Shown here: positions 45,819-54,514 of the stretch, one piece after another
Position numbering within the stretch: position 1 is the first letter of the stretch
How the letters are laid out: the number at the start of each line of letters is the position of its first letter
Source of the DNA: Bacillus sp. REN10
GTDB taxonomy: Bacteria; Bacillota; Bacilli; Bacillales; Domibacillaceae
DNA length: 64,000 nucleotides
NCBI RefSeq assembly: GCF_016820555.1
Contig: NZ_JADHDW010000007.1
Coordinates: 1 to 64,000 of the forward strand
Direction: 5' to 3'
Position numbers and translations under genes: made by a program
Notes under the pieces: model-generated
The model's database searches: none
Told to the model about the DNA's origin: nothing
Seen by the model: only the letters and a program-made list of their open reading frames with translations

Positions 45819-46619
45819 TCAATGGCAATCCCAGTTATACATGACATTAGAGAAATCAAGCTTCTCTAGATCCTCTTTTGTGATAAAGAAATTGCCGACA
45901 CCACAGTCTCCCCACATAATATCGAGATCATCATCGGTATCAATTTGCAGCAGCAGAATGTTATGTTGTTGATATTTTTTTTCATAGCTGCGCGGATCTT
46001 CTTGTGTAAAGAAAGGATAACCACCAATTTTAGCACCAGTACCAGCAAGATGCTCAGCATACACGTCCCAAAGTTCAGTTCCGTCACTCGTCTCCTGCTC
46101 TAAGTCAATCGAAAGATGCTCAAAGCGATAATCTCCATCAGAAATTGGTTCTTCATCTACTATAAACGACAACTTCGCTTCTTTTCCAATAGGAAAATAG
46201 TCTTCCTCATCTTCTTCCATATAGCTGAAATCAGTTACAAGCTTAGACTCATCTACAATAACCTCTGGATGATACAGCATTCTAAAGCCCGTTTGATTCG
46301 TTGGATCATCAAAGTCCATACCGAATATATCATCATTGCCCGCAATGTAAAATTGCAATATACCCTTTTTAGGGAAATATTCTAAATGAGGAACTTCGTC
46401 GAAATTAATTTGTGCAAGTAAGCGGAGTGGCGCACCATGTGCATCTTTCGGATGCTCGATGTCCTTTGGTAAATACGGATAGCCAGCAAATTTACTTTCA
46501 AAAAGAGTTGTAGGCTGACAGCTTCCTTCTATTCTCACTACTGGCTGAATAGATTGTTCTAACTCCTCACGATATGGCTCTAATTCTTTAGGTAAATTAA
46601 GCTTTTGATGGTTGGACAT
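45819..46619 (-). CDS. YwqG-like DUF1963 protein
   Basis: The 266-residue soluble protein resembles Bacillus YwqG: SKFAGYPYLPKDIEHPKDAH, LLAQINFDEVPHLEYFPKKG, ILQFYIAGNDD, GGYPFFTQEDPR and a late WGDCGVGNFFI. DUF1963 proteins have no settled function and often appear near toxin-immunity loci. The ATG at 46619 follows AGGAAGAGGG; the frame to 46655 is unsupported. Confidence 0.85.
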   Translation of the reverse strand: MSNHQKLNLPKELEPYREELEQSIQPVVRIEGSCQPTTLFESKFAGYPYLPKDIEHPKDAHGAPLRLLAQINFDEVPHLEYFPKKGILQFYIAGNDDIFGMDFDDPTNQTGFRMLYHPEVIVDESKLVTDFSYMEEDEEDYFPIGKEAKLSFIVDEEPISDGDYRFEHLSIDLEQETSDGTELWDVYAEHLAGTGAKIGGYPFFTQEDPRSYEKKYQQHNILLLQIDTDDDLDIMWGDCGVGNFFITKEDLEKLDFSNVMYNWDCH

Positions 46620-46706
46620 GGACCCTCTTCCTTTCTCAATAAAAAATTTCACCAAAACAGAAACATATGTTCTTATCTTAACAAATAGATGAATAAAGTT
46701 CCAGCT

Positions 46707-48662
46707 TTACCTTTCGACAAAAATCGGGCAGTGACAGGCACCCTCCACTTCGTCCCAAGGGACGCTGTAGCCTTGGCCTTTGGAGCAAAAGATAGAAGAG
46801 GAGGTGTAGTCTGGATCGGTGTCTTTGTTGTAGCCAATTTTTTCAATGATTTCAGCTTCGTTATGGCAGCGTTCATAACCGCCGAAGCTTAAGTGAATTC
46901 GTCCTTTGCCTTGAGTAAATGCGGCTAACTCCGTACTGTAGTTCATAAATGTAGCTACAGGAACTTTCCCTGTTAAGATCGCTTTGTTTCCTTCAGTCGT
47001 TGGTGGGTCAAAAGAGCCATGGGCTGTTTGAATGTCAGCAAGCACTTTTCCCATTTGATCCACATCGACTTTAATTTTGAACTGATATACCGGCTCTAAC
47101 AAAATATTTTTCGCTTTTTCCAGCCCTTGTCTTAACGCCCGAATGCTGGCCTCACGAAAATCTCCTCCTGATGTATGTTTCGGATGGGCGCGTCCAGTAA
47201 GCAGAGTGACTTTCATATCTGTTAATGGCGATCCTGTTAATAATCCCCGATGGTCTTTTTCAAATAAATGATGCCGAACAAGGTTTTGGTTCCCGATTGG
47301 CAAATCATTAGCATGGCAAGCATTCATAAATTGAATACCGCTATTTCTTGCAGCTGGCTCTAAGTGTAGATGCACTTCCGCATAATGGCCGAGTGGTTCA
47401 AAATGTCCATATCCTCTCACGGTTGTTTCAATTGTTTCTTTATATAAAATGTGTGGTTCCGCAAATGAAACCTCGAAGCCGAAACGTTCTTGAACGACTT
47501 GTTTTAACACTTCGAGCTGAATGGGTCCCATCACATGAATGTGGATCTGCTGTGAATACTCATCCCAAGTGACCGCCAGCGCTGGATCTTCTGCATCTAG
47601 TATGTTAAAGCAGCGCAGTACTTCTTTTATATGAATATTTGTCTCAACATTCACTTTTGATTTTAACGTTGGCACCATTTCATACACCGCTTTTTCAGTT
47701 AACGTACCGAGTCCATCTCCAGCAGCCGCTTTCGTTAATCCGACAACGGCAAACAGCTCGCCAGCGATAACTTGATCAACCGCTTGACATTTGTCGCCAT
47801 TATATTTTCTGACTTGCGTAATCTTTTCTTTCTCGCCGCTATAATTGATTTCATCACGAACACGCAATGTACCGCTTAATGCCTTGATAAACGTAACTCT
47901 TGTACCGTTGTCCTCGTGACGGATTTTATATACTCGTCCGGAAAACGGTTCTTCTTGTTGAAAATAAGTATCCGTCAGTTGATCAAACACATCGAAAAAT
48001 TCACTTACTCCAACATCTTGCAATGCTGAACCGCTTGCACATAGAAATAACTCGCGATTTTGAATCAATGCCTTCATCGCCGTTAACCAGGATTCCGGCT
48101 GATACCCTTCTTCCATGTATTGCTCTAGCAGTTGTTCGTCTCTCTCTGCTAGGAACTCCACTACTTCTTCATTCATTTGATTTGGATCAAAAGAGTCAGT
48201 GATCTCACAAATATTTAGAGAAAACTCTCTTCGCAGCTCTTCTAATACGCGATCAACATCCGCTCCGATACGATCCGTTTTATTGATAAAGAAAAACGTC
48301 GGAATGTGATGTTTACGGAGCAGTTGCCAAACCGTTTCTGTATGGCCTTCAATCCCTTCCACTGCACTAATTAGCACAATCGCATAATCTAATACTTGAA
48401 TCGATCGCTCCATCTCTGAAGAAAAATCGACATGCCCTGGGTTGTCGATTAAATAATAGATCGAGTCGCGATACGACATTACCGCTTGATCAGCAAACAC
48501 CGTAATCCCTCTTTGTCGCTCTAACGCATGATGATCCAAAAACGCCTCTTGATGATCGACTCGCCCTCTTTGTTTAATGCTCTTTGTGTGATACAAAAGC
48601 TGTTCAGAAAACGTTGTCTTCCCAGCGTCAACATGTGCCAAAATACCAATTGTTTTATTCAT
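46707..48662 (-). CDS. Tet(M)-like EF-G-family ribosome-protection GTPase
   Basis: The 651-residue translational GTPase has G1 AHVDAGKTT, G2 RGITVFADQA, G3 DNPGHVDF and G4 FINKTDR, then EF-G-like domains II-V, with the Tet(M)/Tet(O) C-terminal region SKGQGYSVPW. Tet(M)-type proteins release tetracycline from ribosomes; chromosomal Bacillus homologues may act on other stalls. Its last residues GACHCPIFVE come from a dispersed-element copy, replacing the expected family end after WDEVE. GAGGTGG precedes the ATG. Whether it gives tetracycline resistance cannot be judged from sequence. Confidence 0.85.
   Translation of the reverse strand: MNKTIGILAHVDAGKTTFSEQLLYHTKSIKQRGRVDHQEAFLDHHALERQRGITVFADQAVMSYRDSIYYLIDNPGHVDFSSEMERSIQVLDYAIVLISAVEGIEGHTETVWQLLRKHHIPTFFFINKTDRIGADVDRVLEELRREFSLNICEITDSFDPNQMNEEVVEFLAERDEQLLEQYMEEGYQPESWLTAMKALIQNRELFLCASGSALQDVGVSEFFDVFDQLTDTYFQQEEPFSGRVYKIRHEDNGTRVTFIKALSGTLRVRDEINYSGEKEKITQVRKYNGDKCQAVDQVIAGELFAVVGLTKAAAGDGLGTLTEKAVYEMVPTLKSKVNVETNIHIKEVLRCFNILDAEDPALAVTWDEYSQQIHIHVMGPIQLEVLKQVVQERFGFEVSFAEPHILYKETIETTVRGYGHFEPLGHYAEVHLHLEPAARNSGIQFMNACHANDLPIGNQNLVRHHLFEKDHRGLLTGSPLTDMKVTLLTGRAHPKHTSGGDFREASIRALRQGLEKAKNILLEPVYQFKIKVDVDQMGKVLADIQTAHGSFDPPTTEGNKAILTGKVPVATFMNYSTELAAFTQGKGRIHLSFGGYERCHNEAEIIEKIGYNKDTDPDYTSSSIFCSKGQGYSVPWDEVEGACHCPIFVER
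46713..46742 (+). repeat. Dispersed element copy 6
   Basis: TTCGACAAAAATCGGGC followed by AGTGACAGGCACC. It is translated, in antisense to the element, as the C-terminal tail of the Tet(M)-like protein, in a different frame from the hydrolase and MtnA tails. Confidence 0.87.
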
Positions 48663-48732
48663 TCAGCCACCTCAATTATTCCTTTTCAATCTACAAAGAA
48701 TTATAGCAAAATCGGCAGCGTAGTTTTGAATG

Positions 48733-48767
48733 AAAAAACCGCCTCAAACAAGGCGGTTTTCGTTTTT
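48733..48767 (-). terminator. Terminator between the PhoX-like and Tet(M)-like genes
   Basis: AAAACCGCC pairs perfectly with GGCGGTTTT over an 8-base loop, with further A and T runs on each side. Confidence 0.88.
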
Positions 48768-48832
48768 CTATCGGCAATCCCGGCTTAAGAAATTAAAAAG
48801 ATGAGCTCCTTCCATTTATCTTTCGATTAGAG

Positions 48833-50602
48833 TTATTTGTTCTTGCCATCCTCAATCACTGGAAGGTCTAAATAGCCGACATTTCCAGGGTTTTGTGAAC
48901 TTAGCATTAAATAAGAGTGACCATTCATATTATCAAGAACTTGAAGCCCAGTTGCTTCTCCACCTTTAGGAACGGAAGCAATACGAGACAGTTTACCCGT
49001 ATCAATACTATAAGCCCAAGTGAAGTTATTTGTATGCATACCAGAGTCTTCAGCGATAAAAATCGTTCTCATCGCTTCTGAATAAACAATATTATCAGGA
49101 TTTGCCATTTTATCTGGATTGGCTGTGTTGCCATCTTTATCTTTTGAAGGAAGGTCTTCTCCTAAAACAATTCCACCCATTGAAGTGGCAACAAAGTCAC
49201 TGTTAATTTTTTTATTTGTACTGTCCTTGACCCCTGCTTTTAATGGCATCTCGTAAATAGCACCTGCATTTAGTTTATCCAGTTGGATATCATCGACTGG
49301 GTCATTGCTATTCTGCTCCATACCACCTTTAACGCCAGACATGGCCATATATAATTTATCATCGGCTTTGTTCACTTCAACTGCTTCCATTTTATTGAAT
49401 TCATGCGTTGCTCCCTGCAAAGCAGCGTAACGACGAGATTCCAAAAATGCGGCTGCTTTCTCCATACCCGGCTTCACCTTCAACCATTCTGTACGTCCAG
49501 CTGCTTTTACCTTTTGGAAGCCATTCGCTTGGGCATAAGCCTCATCCGTTGTCGTTTCAAAAATATCGCTAAATTTGACCTTCATAGCCAAATCTTTAAT
49601 TTCTTCATCTGTTGCATGACCAAGCTTGATCCACTCAATATTTGCTTGTCCACCATTTTCTTTGCTTGCTTGTTTCCATTTTGCAGCATATAGTGTACCT
49701 GCTGATAAATCCTTCGCTTTGTCTGCTACATACATAAACATGGATGTGTAACTGCCATCATCCCCATAATAAACTGTACGATTGTCCTCCATAACCGTTA
49801 CACGTTCATATGAAAGTCTTCCCATACTGTAGTGCTTGATAGCCGTTGTTTCACCATTAGGATGGACGATCACCTCTGGAAGATGGCCATATAAGTACGG
49901 ATTACCAATAACTGTAGTATCCTTATAATAATTTCGAGCAAATTGGGTCACTGAAGAATTTTCCGGATTCAGCTCATGAGATTTTGCGTCCGGCTCATAT
50001 TCTTCACTGCCTAAATGAGTATTCCAAGGGGACAAAGAACCAGCACAAGGTGTCCAAATGCCGCCATCCTCCGAGAAATCAATCGCCTGCATATCTGTAA
50101 CTGTCAGTTCACCTGTTTTCTTATCTTGTTTCACTGTATTTAGCACCATTGCTTTTGGTAAATTACCGACTGTGCTAGGCACGGACTCATAGTGATTAAT
50201 CAAATAAAGTTTACTACTTGAGCCGTTAACAGAAAGAAGTGTATTGCTATCTGGCGCTTTCGAAATAAACGGTTTATTCGTCTTTGGGTCAAGGATTGGC
50301 TGACCATTTATATCGTAAGTAACTCCGGCTACTTTTTCATTAATAACATCACCCGGCTGAAAAAGAGTCTTATATTCAAGAGGAAAAACTTTTTTCATAC
50401 CATTTGAATAAGTTACTTCTACCTTAGCGTCACTGTACATTTTGTTGCGTAATTCTTCTGATTGCGGTGCTGCCATCTCTACAAACCCCACTTGATCAAT
50501 TTCTACAAACTTAGATGGTTTAGCAAGTACATTCGAAGCAACAGGAAACAAAACAGCTAAACTTAACAACGGAACCAAGACTTTGTTCTTTTTCACGAAC
50601 AA
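48833..50602 (-). CDS. PhoX-family secreted phosphatase (DUF839)
   Basis: The 589-residue exported protein has a signal peptide (VLVPLLSLAVLFPVASNVLA, about residues 7-28). The PhoX/DUF839 beta-propeller carries TPCAGSLSPWNTHLGSEEYE, a signature containing the cofactor-binding Cys region of PhoX phosphatases, plus FNKMEAVEVNKADDKLYMAM and ATGLQVLDN. PhoX enzymes release phosphate from organic esters using Ca2+ and Fe3+. The start is TTG at 50602, five bases after AGGAGG; a GTG two codons on is possible. Two PhoP-like hexamers lie upstream. Confidence 0.85.
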   Translation of the reverse strand: MFVKKNKVLVPLLSLAVLFPVASNVLAKPSKFVEIDQVGFVEMAAPQSEELRNKMYSDAKVEVTYSNGMKKVFPLEYKTLFQPGDVINEKVAGVTYDINGQPILDPKTNKPFISKAPDSNTLLSVNGSSSKLYLINHYESVPSTVGNLPKAMVLNTVKQDKKTGELTVTDMQAIDFSEDGGIWTPCAGSLSPWNTHLGSEEYEPDAKSHELNPENSSVTQFARNYYKDTTVIGNPYLYGHLPEVIVHPNGETTAIKHYSMGRLSYERVTVMEDNRTVYYGDDGSYTSMFMYVADKAKDLSAGTLYAAKWKQASKENGGQANIEWIKLGHATDEEIKDLAMKVKFSDIFETTTDEAYAQANGFQKVKAAGRTEWLKVKPGMEKAAAFLESRRYAALQGATHEFNKMEAVEVNKADDKLYMAMSGVKGGMEQNSNDPVDDIQLDKLNAGAIYEMPLKAGVKDSTNKKINSDFVATSMGGIVLGEDLPSKDKDGNTANPDKMANPDNIVYSEAMRTIFIAEDSGMHTNNFTWAYSIDTGKLSRIASVPKGGEATGLQVLDNMNGHSYLMLSSQNPGNVGYLDLPVIEDGKNK

Positions 50603-50667
50603 TCATTCCTCCTTTTTTTACTCAATTTTATTGTAAAAGAGGAATATGAAAATTAATAAAGGGTTAT

Positions 50668-50684
50668 TGTAAAAAATAAGTTAA
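50668..50684 (-). promoter_or_regulatory. Possible PhoP box upstream of the PhoX-like gene
   Basis: On the minus strand TTAACT (50684-50679) and TTTACA (50673-50668) are separated by five bases, the spacing of PhoP direct repeats. Only two repeats are evident where four are usual, so support is limited. Confidence 0.35.
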
Positions 50685-50767
50685 TTTTCTTTATAAAGAA
50701 CAATCAACCCGTCCATAGATCACACTCCATGCTACAACACATTCATTTGTTCATCTACTAAAAAAAC

Positions 50768-50802
50768 AAACCGCCTAGAGACATGAATCTCTCAGACGGT
50801 TT
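50768..50802. terminator. Terminator downstream of the split feoB operon
   Basis: AAACCG, CT and GAGA pair with TCTC, AG and CGGTTT with single mismatches; a T-run is present on the minus strand. Confidence 0.8.
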
Positions 50803-50819
50803 AAGCTAGCCTTTGCATT

Positions 50820-50856
50820 TTCGACAAAACTCGGGGCGTGACAGGCACCTGTCAAA
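50820..50856 (+). repeat. Dispersed element copy 7
   Basis: TTCGACAAAACTCGGGG followed by CGTGACAGGCACC and right arm TGTCAAA. The stop codon of the FeoB C-terminal gene (50852-50854) lies inside the right arm. Confidence 0.9.
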
Positions 50857-52252
50857 TCCAGCCAAAGCCTCGCACGATTTGTGCGACAACGAATGTAACA
50901 ACGATGGCAATGGCGGTTGGCAAAGCAAAAGCGACGAAGGTCCATTTTTTGCTTTTCGTTTCTTTATAAATGTTAATAAGGGTCGTGCCGCATGGGAAAT
51001 GAAGCAATGAAAATAACATCATATTTAAGGCGGTGAGCCACGTCCAGTTGTGCTCGAGAAAAATTTGCTTGATCGTGTTTAAATCTTCCACTTCTGTCAT
51101 GGCACCTGTTGATAGGTAGCCCATCATCAAGATCGGCAACACAATTTCATTGGCTGGCATTCCTAAAATAAACGCCATTAAAATGAAGCCATCTAATCCT
51201 AACGTTTGAGCAAACGGATCAAGGAAGTTAACGATATACATTAATACACTCGTATCACCGATAAAGATATTGGCCGCAATCCATGTGAACACACCAGCAG
51301 GCGCTGCAACAATGACTGCCCGTTTCAATACAAATAATGACTTATCCAGCGTCGCCCGAATCACCGTATTCCAAAATTTCGGACGGCGGTAAGGGGGCAG
51401 CTCTAATGTATAATGAGTTGGAACTCCTTTCAAAGCCGTTTTCGATAAGACCCACGAAACCACTAATGTCACAACGATGCCGAAAAGCACCATCCCCATC
51501 ACAACGCCAGCCGTTACCAGTGTCCCCATTGCCCCAGAAAAACCGACTGCCATAAATAAAGAAGCAAGTAAGATTAACGTCGGCCACCGTCCGTTACACG
51601 GGACGAAGTTGTTCGTCAAAATAGCTAGCATGCGCTCGCGCGGCGACTCTATAATTCTTGTTGACATGATTGCAGCGGCGTTACAGCCGAATCCCATCGC
51701 CATCGTTAAGGACTGCTTTCCGTGGGCTCCAGCGCCTTTAAATAAGCGATCCATATTAAAGGCCACGCGCGGCAAGTAACCGTAGTTTTCCAACAAAGCA
51801 AACATCGGGAAGAAAATCGCCATTGGCGGCAACATTACGCTAACAACCCAAGCCGTTCCCCGATAAAATCCAAGCACTAGTACTCCATATAACCAATCTG
51901 GAGCGTGCATCCATGTAAAAAAAGTCGTTAAATAGCCTTCAAACCAATTAAACATATCGGCAAGCATCCCCGAAGGAACGTTGGCACCAGCAATTGTGAT
52001 ATAAAAAACAACCCCTAACATCGCTAACATAATCGGGAAGCCCCATATTTTCGAAGTAAAAATTTGATCCAACTTTTCGGTTTGCTTCATTTTATCTAAA
52101 TCTTTGTAAACAACCGTTTTGTAACAAATGGCTTTTGACGTCTCATACATATTCGTCACCACTTGGTCGCGAATCTCATCGTTAGACAACGTCTGAGCAA
52201 ACTGACGCAATTCATTATAGTTGCTGGCTATTGGTCTCATAGGCGATGTCAT
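50852..52252 (-). CDS. FeoB C-terminal half (Gate-domain permease of a split FeoB)
   Basis: The 466-residue membrane protein carries only the transport part of FeoB: two Gate domains with MAMGFGCNAAAIMSTRIIES, NFVPCNGRWPTLILLASLFM and GMPANEIVLPILMM, and about nine helices. No G domain is present. The ATG at 52252 follows AAAGGGGGAA and overlaps the preceding G-domain gene by 38 bases in another frame. The G1-G5 unit is supplied by that gene. This is a split FeoB rather than a decayed one, since both halves have their own ribosome sites and motifs. Substrate Fe2+ or possibly Mn2+. Confidence 0.87.
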   Translation of the reverse strand: MTSPMRPIASNYNELRQFAQTLSNDEIRDQVVTNMYETSKAICYKTVVYKDLDKMKQTEKLDQIFTSKIWGFPIMLAMLGVVFYITIAGANVPSGMLADMFNWFEGYLTTFFTWMHAPDWLYGVLVLGFYRGTAWVVSVMLPPMAIFFPMFALLENYGYLPRVAFNMDRLFKGAGAHGKQSLTMAMGFGCNAAAIMSTRIIESPRERMLAILTNNFVPCNGRWPTLILLASLFMAVGFSGAMGTLVTAGVVMGMVLFGIVVTLVVSWVLSKTALKGVPTHYTLELPPYRRPKFWNTVIRATLDKSLFVLKRAVIVAAPAGVFTWIAANIFIGDTSVLMYIVNFLDPFAQTLGLDGFILMAFILGMPANEIVLPILMMGYLSTGAMTEVEDLNTIKQIFLEHNWTWLTALNMMLFSLLHFPCGTTLINIYKETKSKKWTFVAFALPTAIAIVVTFVVAQIVRGFGWI

Positions 52253-52946
52253 GTGGCCATTCCCCCTTTTGCGATTTCTCCTTTTTGTCAAAATACGCTT
52301 GGAAAAGCGACTCATCTCCGTCGAGAAGACGTAAAGCTAGCCAACGCGCCGGAATCGTTAAATCGAATATTTTTTCAATAGAAGGGATCAACTGAGCAAT
52401 TTTTTCTTCTATTTCTGGTGAATATGTCATCCGGTAAGGAGCGGTCGTAATTTTTCCGTCAATCATTCGATCAATCGTATCTAGCAATTGATCAATCCCC
52501 TCTTTATTACGAGCCGAAATCTTGATCACCGGCACACCGAGCTTCTTCATCAGCACTCGATCATCAATGAAAATTCCCTTCTTCTTCGCTTCATCGTTTA
52601 AGTTAATGCAAATGATTACGTTGTTAGTCATCTCTAACACTTGCAGCGCCAAGTTTAAGTTTCGTTCAATCGACGTCGCATCTACTAGAACAATGGTCAA
52701 ATCAGGATGTTCGAAGACAATGTAATCCCTTGCTACCTCTTCATCGACTGAGTTGGCAAAAAGCGAGTACATACCAGGAAGATCAATAATTGTATAGTCT
52801 TTTCCCTTAAAAGAAAACTCTCCTTCTGCATGCATCACTGTTTTTCCTGGCCAATTGCCTGTATGTTGCTTTAACCCAGTTAATTCATTAAATAACGTGC
52901 TTTTTCCGACATTCGGATTTCCTGCCAAAGCAATTCTATACTTCAC
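52215..52946 (-). CDS. FeoB N-terminal half (G domain) as a separate protein
   Basis: The 243-residue GTPase has G1 GNPNVGKST, G3 DLPGMYSLF, G4 NLND and a helical insertion domain ending near PARWLALRLLDGDESLF, exactly the soluble half of FeoB. The GTG at 52946 follows GGGGAGGTGG and overlaps the feoA end by 11 bases. It probably assembles with the Gate-domain protein encoded next to form a two-chain ferrous iron or manganese transporter. Confidence 0.87.
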   Translation of the reverse strand: MKYRIALAGNPNVGKSTLFNELTGLKQHTGNWPGKTVMHAEGEFSFKGKDYTIIDLPGMYSLFANSVDEEVARDYIVFEHPDLTIVLVDATSIERNLNLALQVLEMTNNVIICINLNDEAKKKGIFIDDRVLMKKLGVPVIKISARNKEGIDQLLDTIDRMIDGKITTAPYRMTYSPEIEEKIAQLIPSIEKIFDLTIPARWLALRLLDGDESLFQAYFDKKEKSQKGEWPHDIAYETNSQQL

Positions 52947-53187
52947 TTCTAACCACCTCCCCATAAATTTTAGAGCTCTCTTCTTTCCGAAGCGCAATCG
53001 TTGTATGACTCACCCAAAAAGCTATCGGGTCACCGAGCGGACTCTTTTTCAATACTTTTACCTCAGCCGATGGGACAAACCCTAAATCGAGCAGTCTTCG
53101 CCTCATCGTGCCTGTAATATCGAGCTGAGTTATTTTAATCACATCACCGATTTTGGCTTCATGTAAAGCAATCAATTGGCTCATCAT
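52936..53187 (-). CDS. FeoA of the second Feo system
   Basis: The 83-residue FeoA-domain protein contains MRRRLLDLGFVPSAEVKVL and LGDPIAFWVSHTTIALRKEE. AGGAGG lies 6 bases before ATG 53187; an adjacent ATG at 53184 is equivalent. The longer frame to 53241 is unsupported. First gene of the feoA - feoB(G) - feoB(Gate) operon. Confidence 0.88.
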   Translation of the reverse strand: MMSQLIALHEAKIGDVIKITQLDITGTMRRRLLDLGFVPSAEVKVLKKSPLGDPIAFWVSHTTIALRKEESSKIYGEVVRSEV

Positions 53188-53255
53188 TCTGTACCTCCTC
53201 TTTGTAATTTGGACGACCATCACAAAGTTTCCTTTATGCAACTTTTAATATTTTT

Positions 53256-53284
53256 ATCATATGCATCAATTTTTCATATGTCAA
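53256..53284 (-). promoter_or_regulatory. Strong sigma-A promoter of the second feo operon
   Basis: On the minus strand TTGACA (53284-53279) and TATGAT (53261-53256) are 17 bases apart. No Fur or MntR consensus overlaps it, unlike the iron-type promoter at 16.2 kb, so its metal control is open. Confidence 0.7.
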
Positions 53285-53385
53285 ACTTTTTTTAAAAAAT
53301 TAATATTCAATCTTTTTCTCATTGCGATCTATATAATATTTCACTAATATAAATGGGAGAAAAGTAAATTATAGGGGGTTTTGTT

Positions 53386-54237
53386 GTGCAAAAATCAAAT
53401 ATCCTATCATATCTTCACGAAATCAACGGAGAGATGTGGCTGGTCGAAGATGATCGGGACAACTTAAAAGTAAGCTATCGAATTAAAGAGGTCATTTATA
53501 CCGCTCAATCACCTTTTCAACATATTATGATTGTTGATACATATGATTTTGGCAGAATGCTAGTTTTAGATGGAGTCGTTCAATCAACGGAGAAGGATGG
53601 ATACATCTATAATGAAATGATTACCCATGTCCCATTACACATCCATCCAAATCCCAAAAAAGTACTCATTATCGGTGGCGGTGACTGTGGTGCCGCAAGA
53701 GAAGTCATTAAATACAAGCAAGTGGAAGAACTGTACTTTTGTGAAATTGATCAATTAGTAGTTCAGGCTAGCAAGGAACACTTGAAAGGCGTCTCAGCTG
53801 GATTGGAGGATGAACGTATCCGCTATCTTTTCGCAGATGGCATTCAATATATGAAAGAACATAAAAATGCATTCGACGTTATTATCGTTGACTCGTCTGA
53901 CCCTATTGGACCAGCGACTCAATTATTTGAATTTGCTTTTTATGAAAATGTCTTTCATGCCCTTAAAGAAGACGGCTTAATGGTATGTCAAAGTGAATCG
54001 CCACTCTTCTATCGCGAGGTGATGGAAAATACTTATGACTCGCTACAGCAACTATTTCCGATCACGAAGCAATATTTAGCTGTCATCCCAACATATCCGG
54101 GAGGGCTATGGAGCTTCACCCTGGCCTCTAAAAAGCATGAAACTTTCATCGTACCAGATGTGGAACAAACGACAAAGTATTTTAATCAAGAGATCTTATA
54201 CGCAAGCTTTGCCTTGCCGGCATTTATGAAGAAATAA
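53386..54237 (+). CDS. Spermidine synthase-like aminopropyltransferase
   Basis: The 283-residue protein follows spermidine synthase (SpeE) throughout: N-terminal strand domain, LVLDGVVQSTEKDGYIYNEM and HVPLHIHPNPKKVLIIGGG. Catalytic-region DSSDPIGPATQLF and GGLWSFTLASK are also present. The usual GGGDGG motif reads GGGDCGAAREV, a departure from SpeE consensus at a site contacting decarboxylated SAM. It may be a divergent SpeE or a related enzyme. The start is GTG at 53386 after AGGGGGG. It is monocistronic. Confidence 0.82.
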   Translation: MQKSNILSYLHEINGEMWLVEDDRDNLKVSYRIKEVIYTAQSPFQHIMIVDTYDFGRMLVLDGVVQSTEKDGYIYNEMITHVPLHIHPNPKKVLIIGGGDCGAAREVIKYKQVEELYFCEIDQLVVQASKEHLKGVSAGLEDERIRYLFADGIQYMKEHKNAFDVIIVDSSDPIGPATQLFEFAFYENVFHALKEDGLMVCQSESPLFYREVMENTYDSLQQLFPITKQYLAVIPTYPGGLWSFTLASKKHETFIVPDVEQTTKYFNQEILYASFALPAFMKK

Positions 54238-54240
54238 GGA

Positions 54241-54271
54241 GAGGGCTGCCTGAAGAATCAGGTAGCCCCTT
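54241..54271 (+). terminator. Terminator of the spermidine synthase-like gene
   Basis: GGGCTGCCTGA pairs with TCAGGTAGCCC (one mismatch) over a 4-base loop, then CTTTCTC. Confidence 0.85.
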
Positions 54272-54460
54272 TCTCTATGACTCTTATTCTCGAGAAGAAG
54301 ACCATGATCCCACAAAGTATACATACAAATAACTAACCTTGGCATATAAATGAAAAATGAGGTTTAACTAATGAACATAACATGGGAAATCACAAATAGA
54401 TAAATATTTTTCTCTTTCACAGTTGAAATTTGCTGATCTATCATCGACAATTAAAATAGA

Positions 54461-54498
54461 ATCGACAAAAACCGGGGCGTGACAGGCACCCCCCGAAT
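54461..54498 (+). repeat. Dispersed element copy 8
   Basis: ATCGACAAAAACCGGGG followed by CGTGACAGGCAC and CCCCCCGAAT. Here the core CGGGGCGTG can pair with CACCCCCCG (one mismatch). It ends two bases before the ribosome site of the C39-type peptidase gene, and its GTG (54479) creates a false upstream start for that gene. Confidence 0.9.
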
Positions 54499-54514
54499 CA
54501 AGGAGAGAATTTCT

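Noticed and set aside
45668-45859. 63-codon minus-strand frame after the YwqG-like gene
   Set aside because: It overlaps the YwqG coding end in another frame and the probable terminator, and has no ribosome site.
50852-52946. Split feoB as a frameshifted pseudogene
   Set aside because: Both halves have good ribosome sites, intact motifs and start and stop codons in gene-like overlap.
54479-54514. GTG start for the C39-type peptidase at 54479
   Set aside because: The GTG lies in a dispersed element without a ribosome site; TTG 54515 follows AAGGAGAG.
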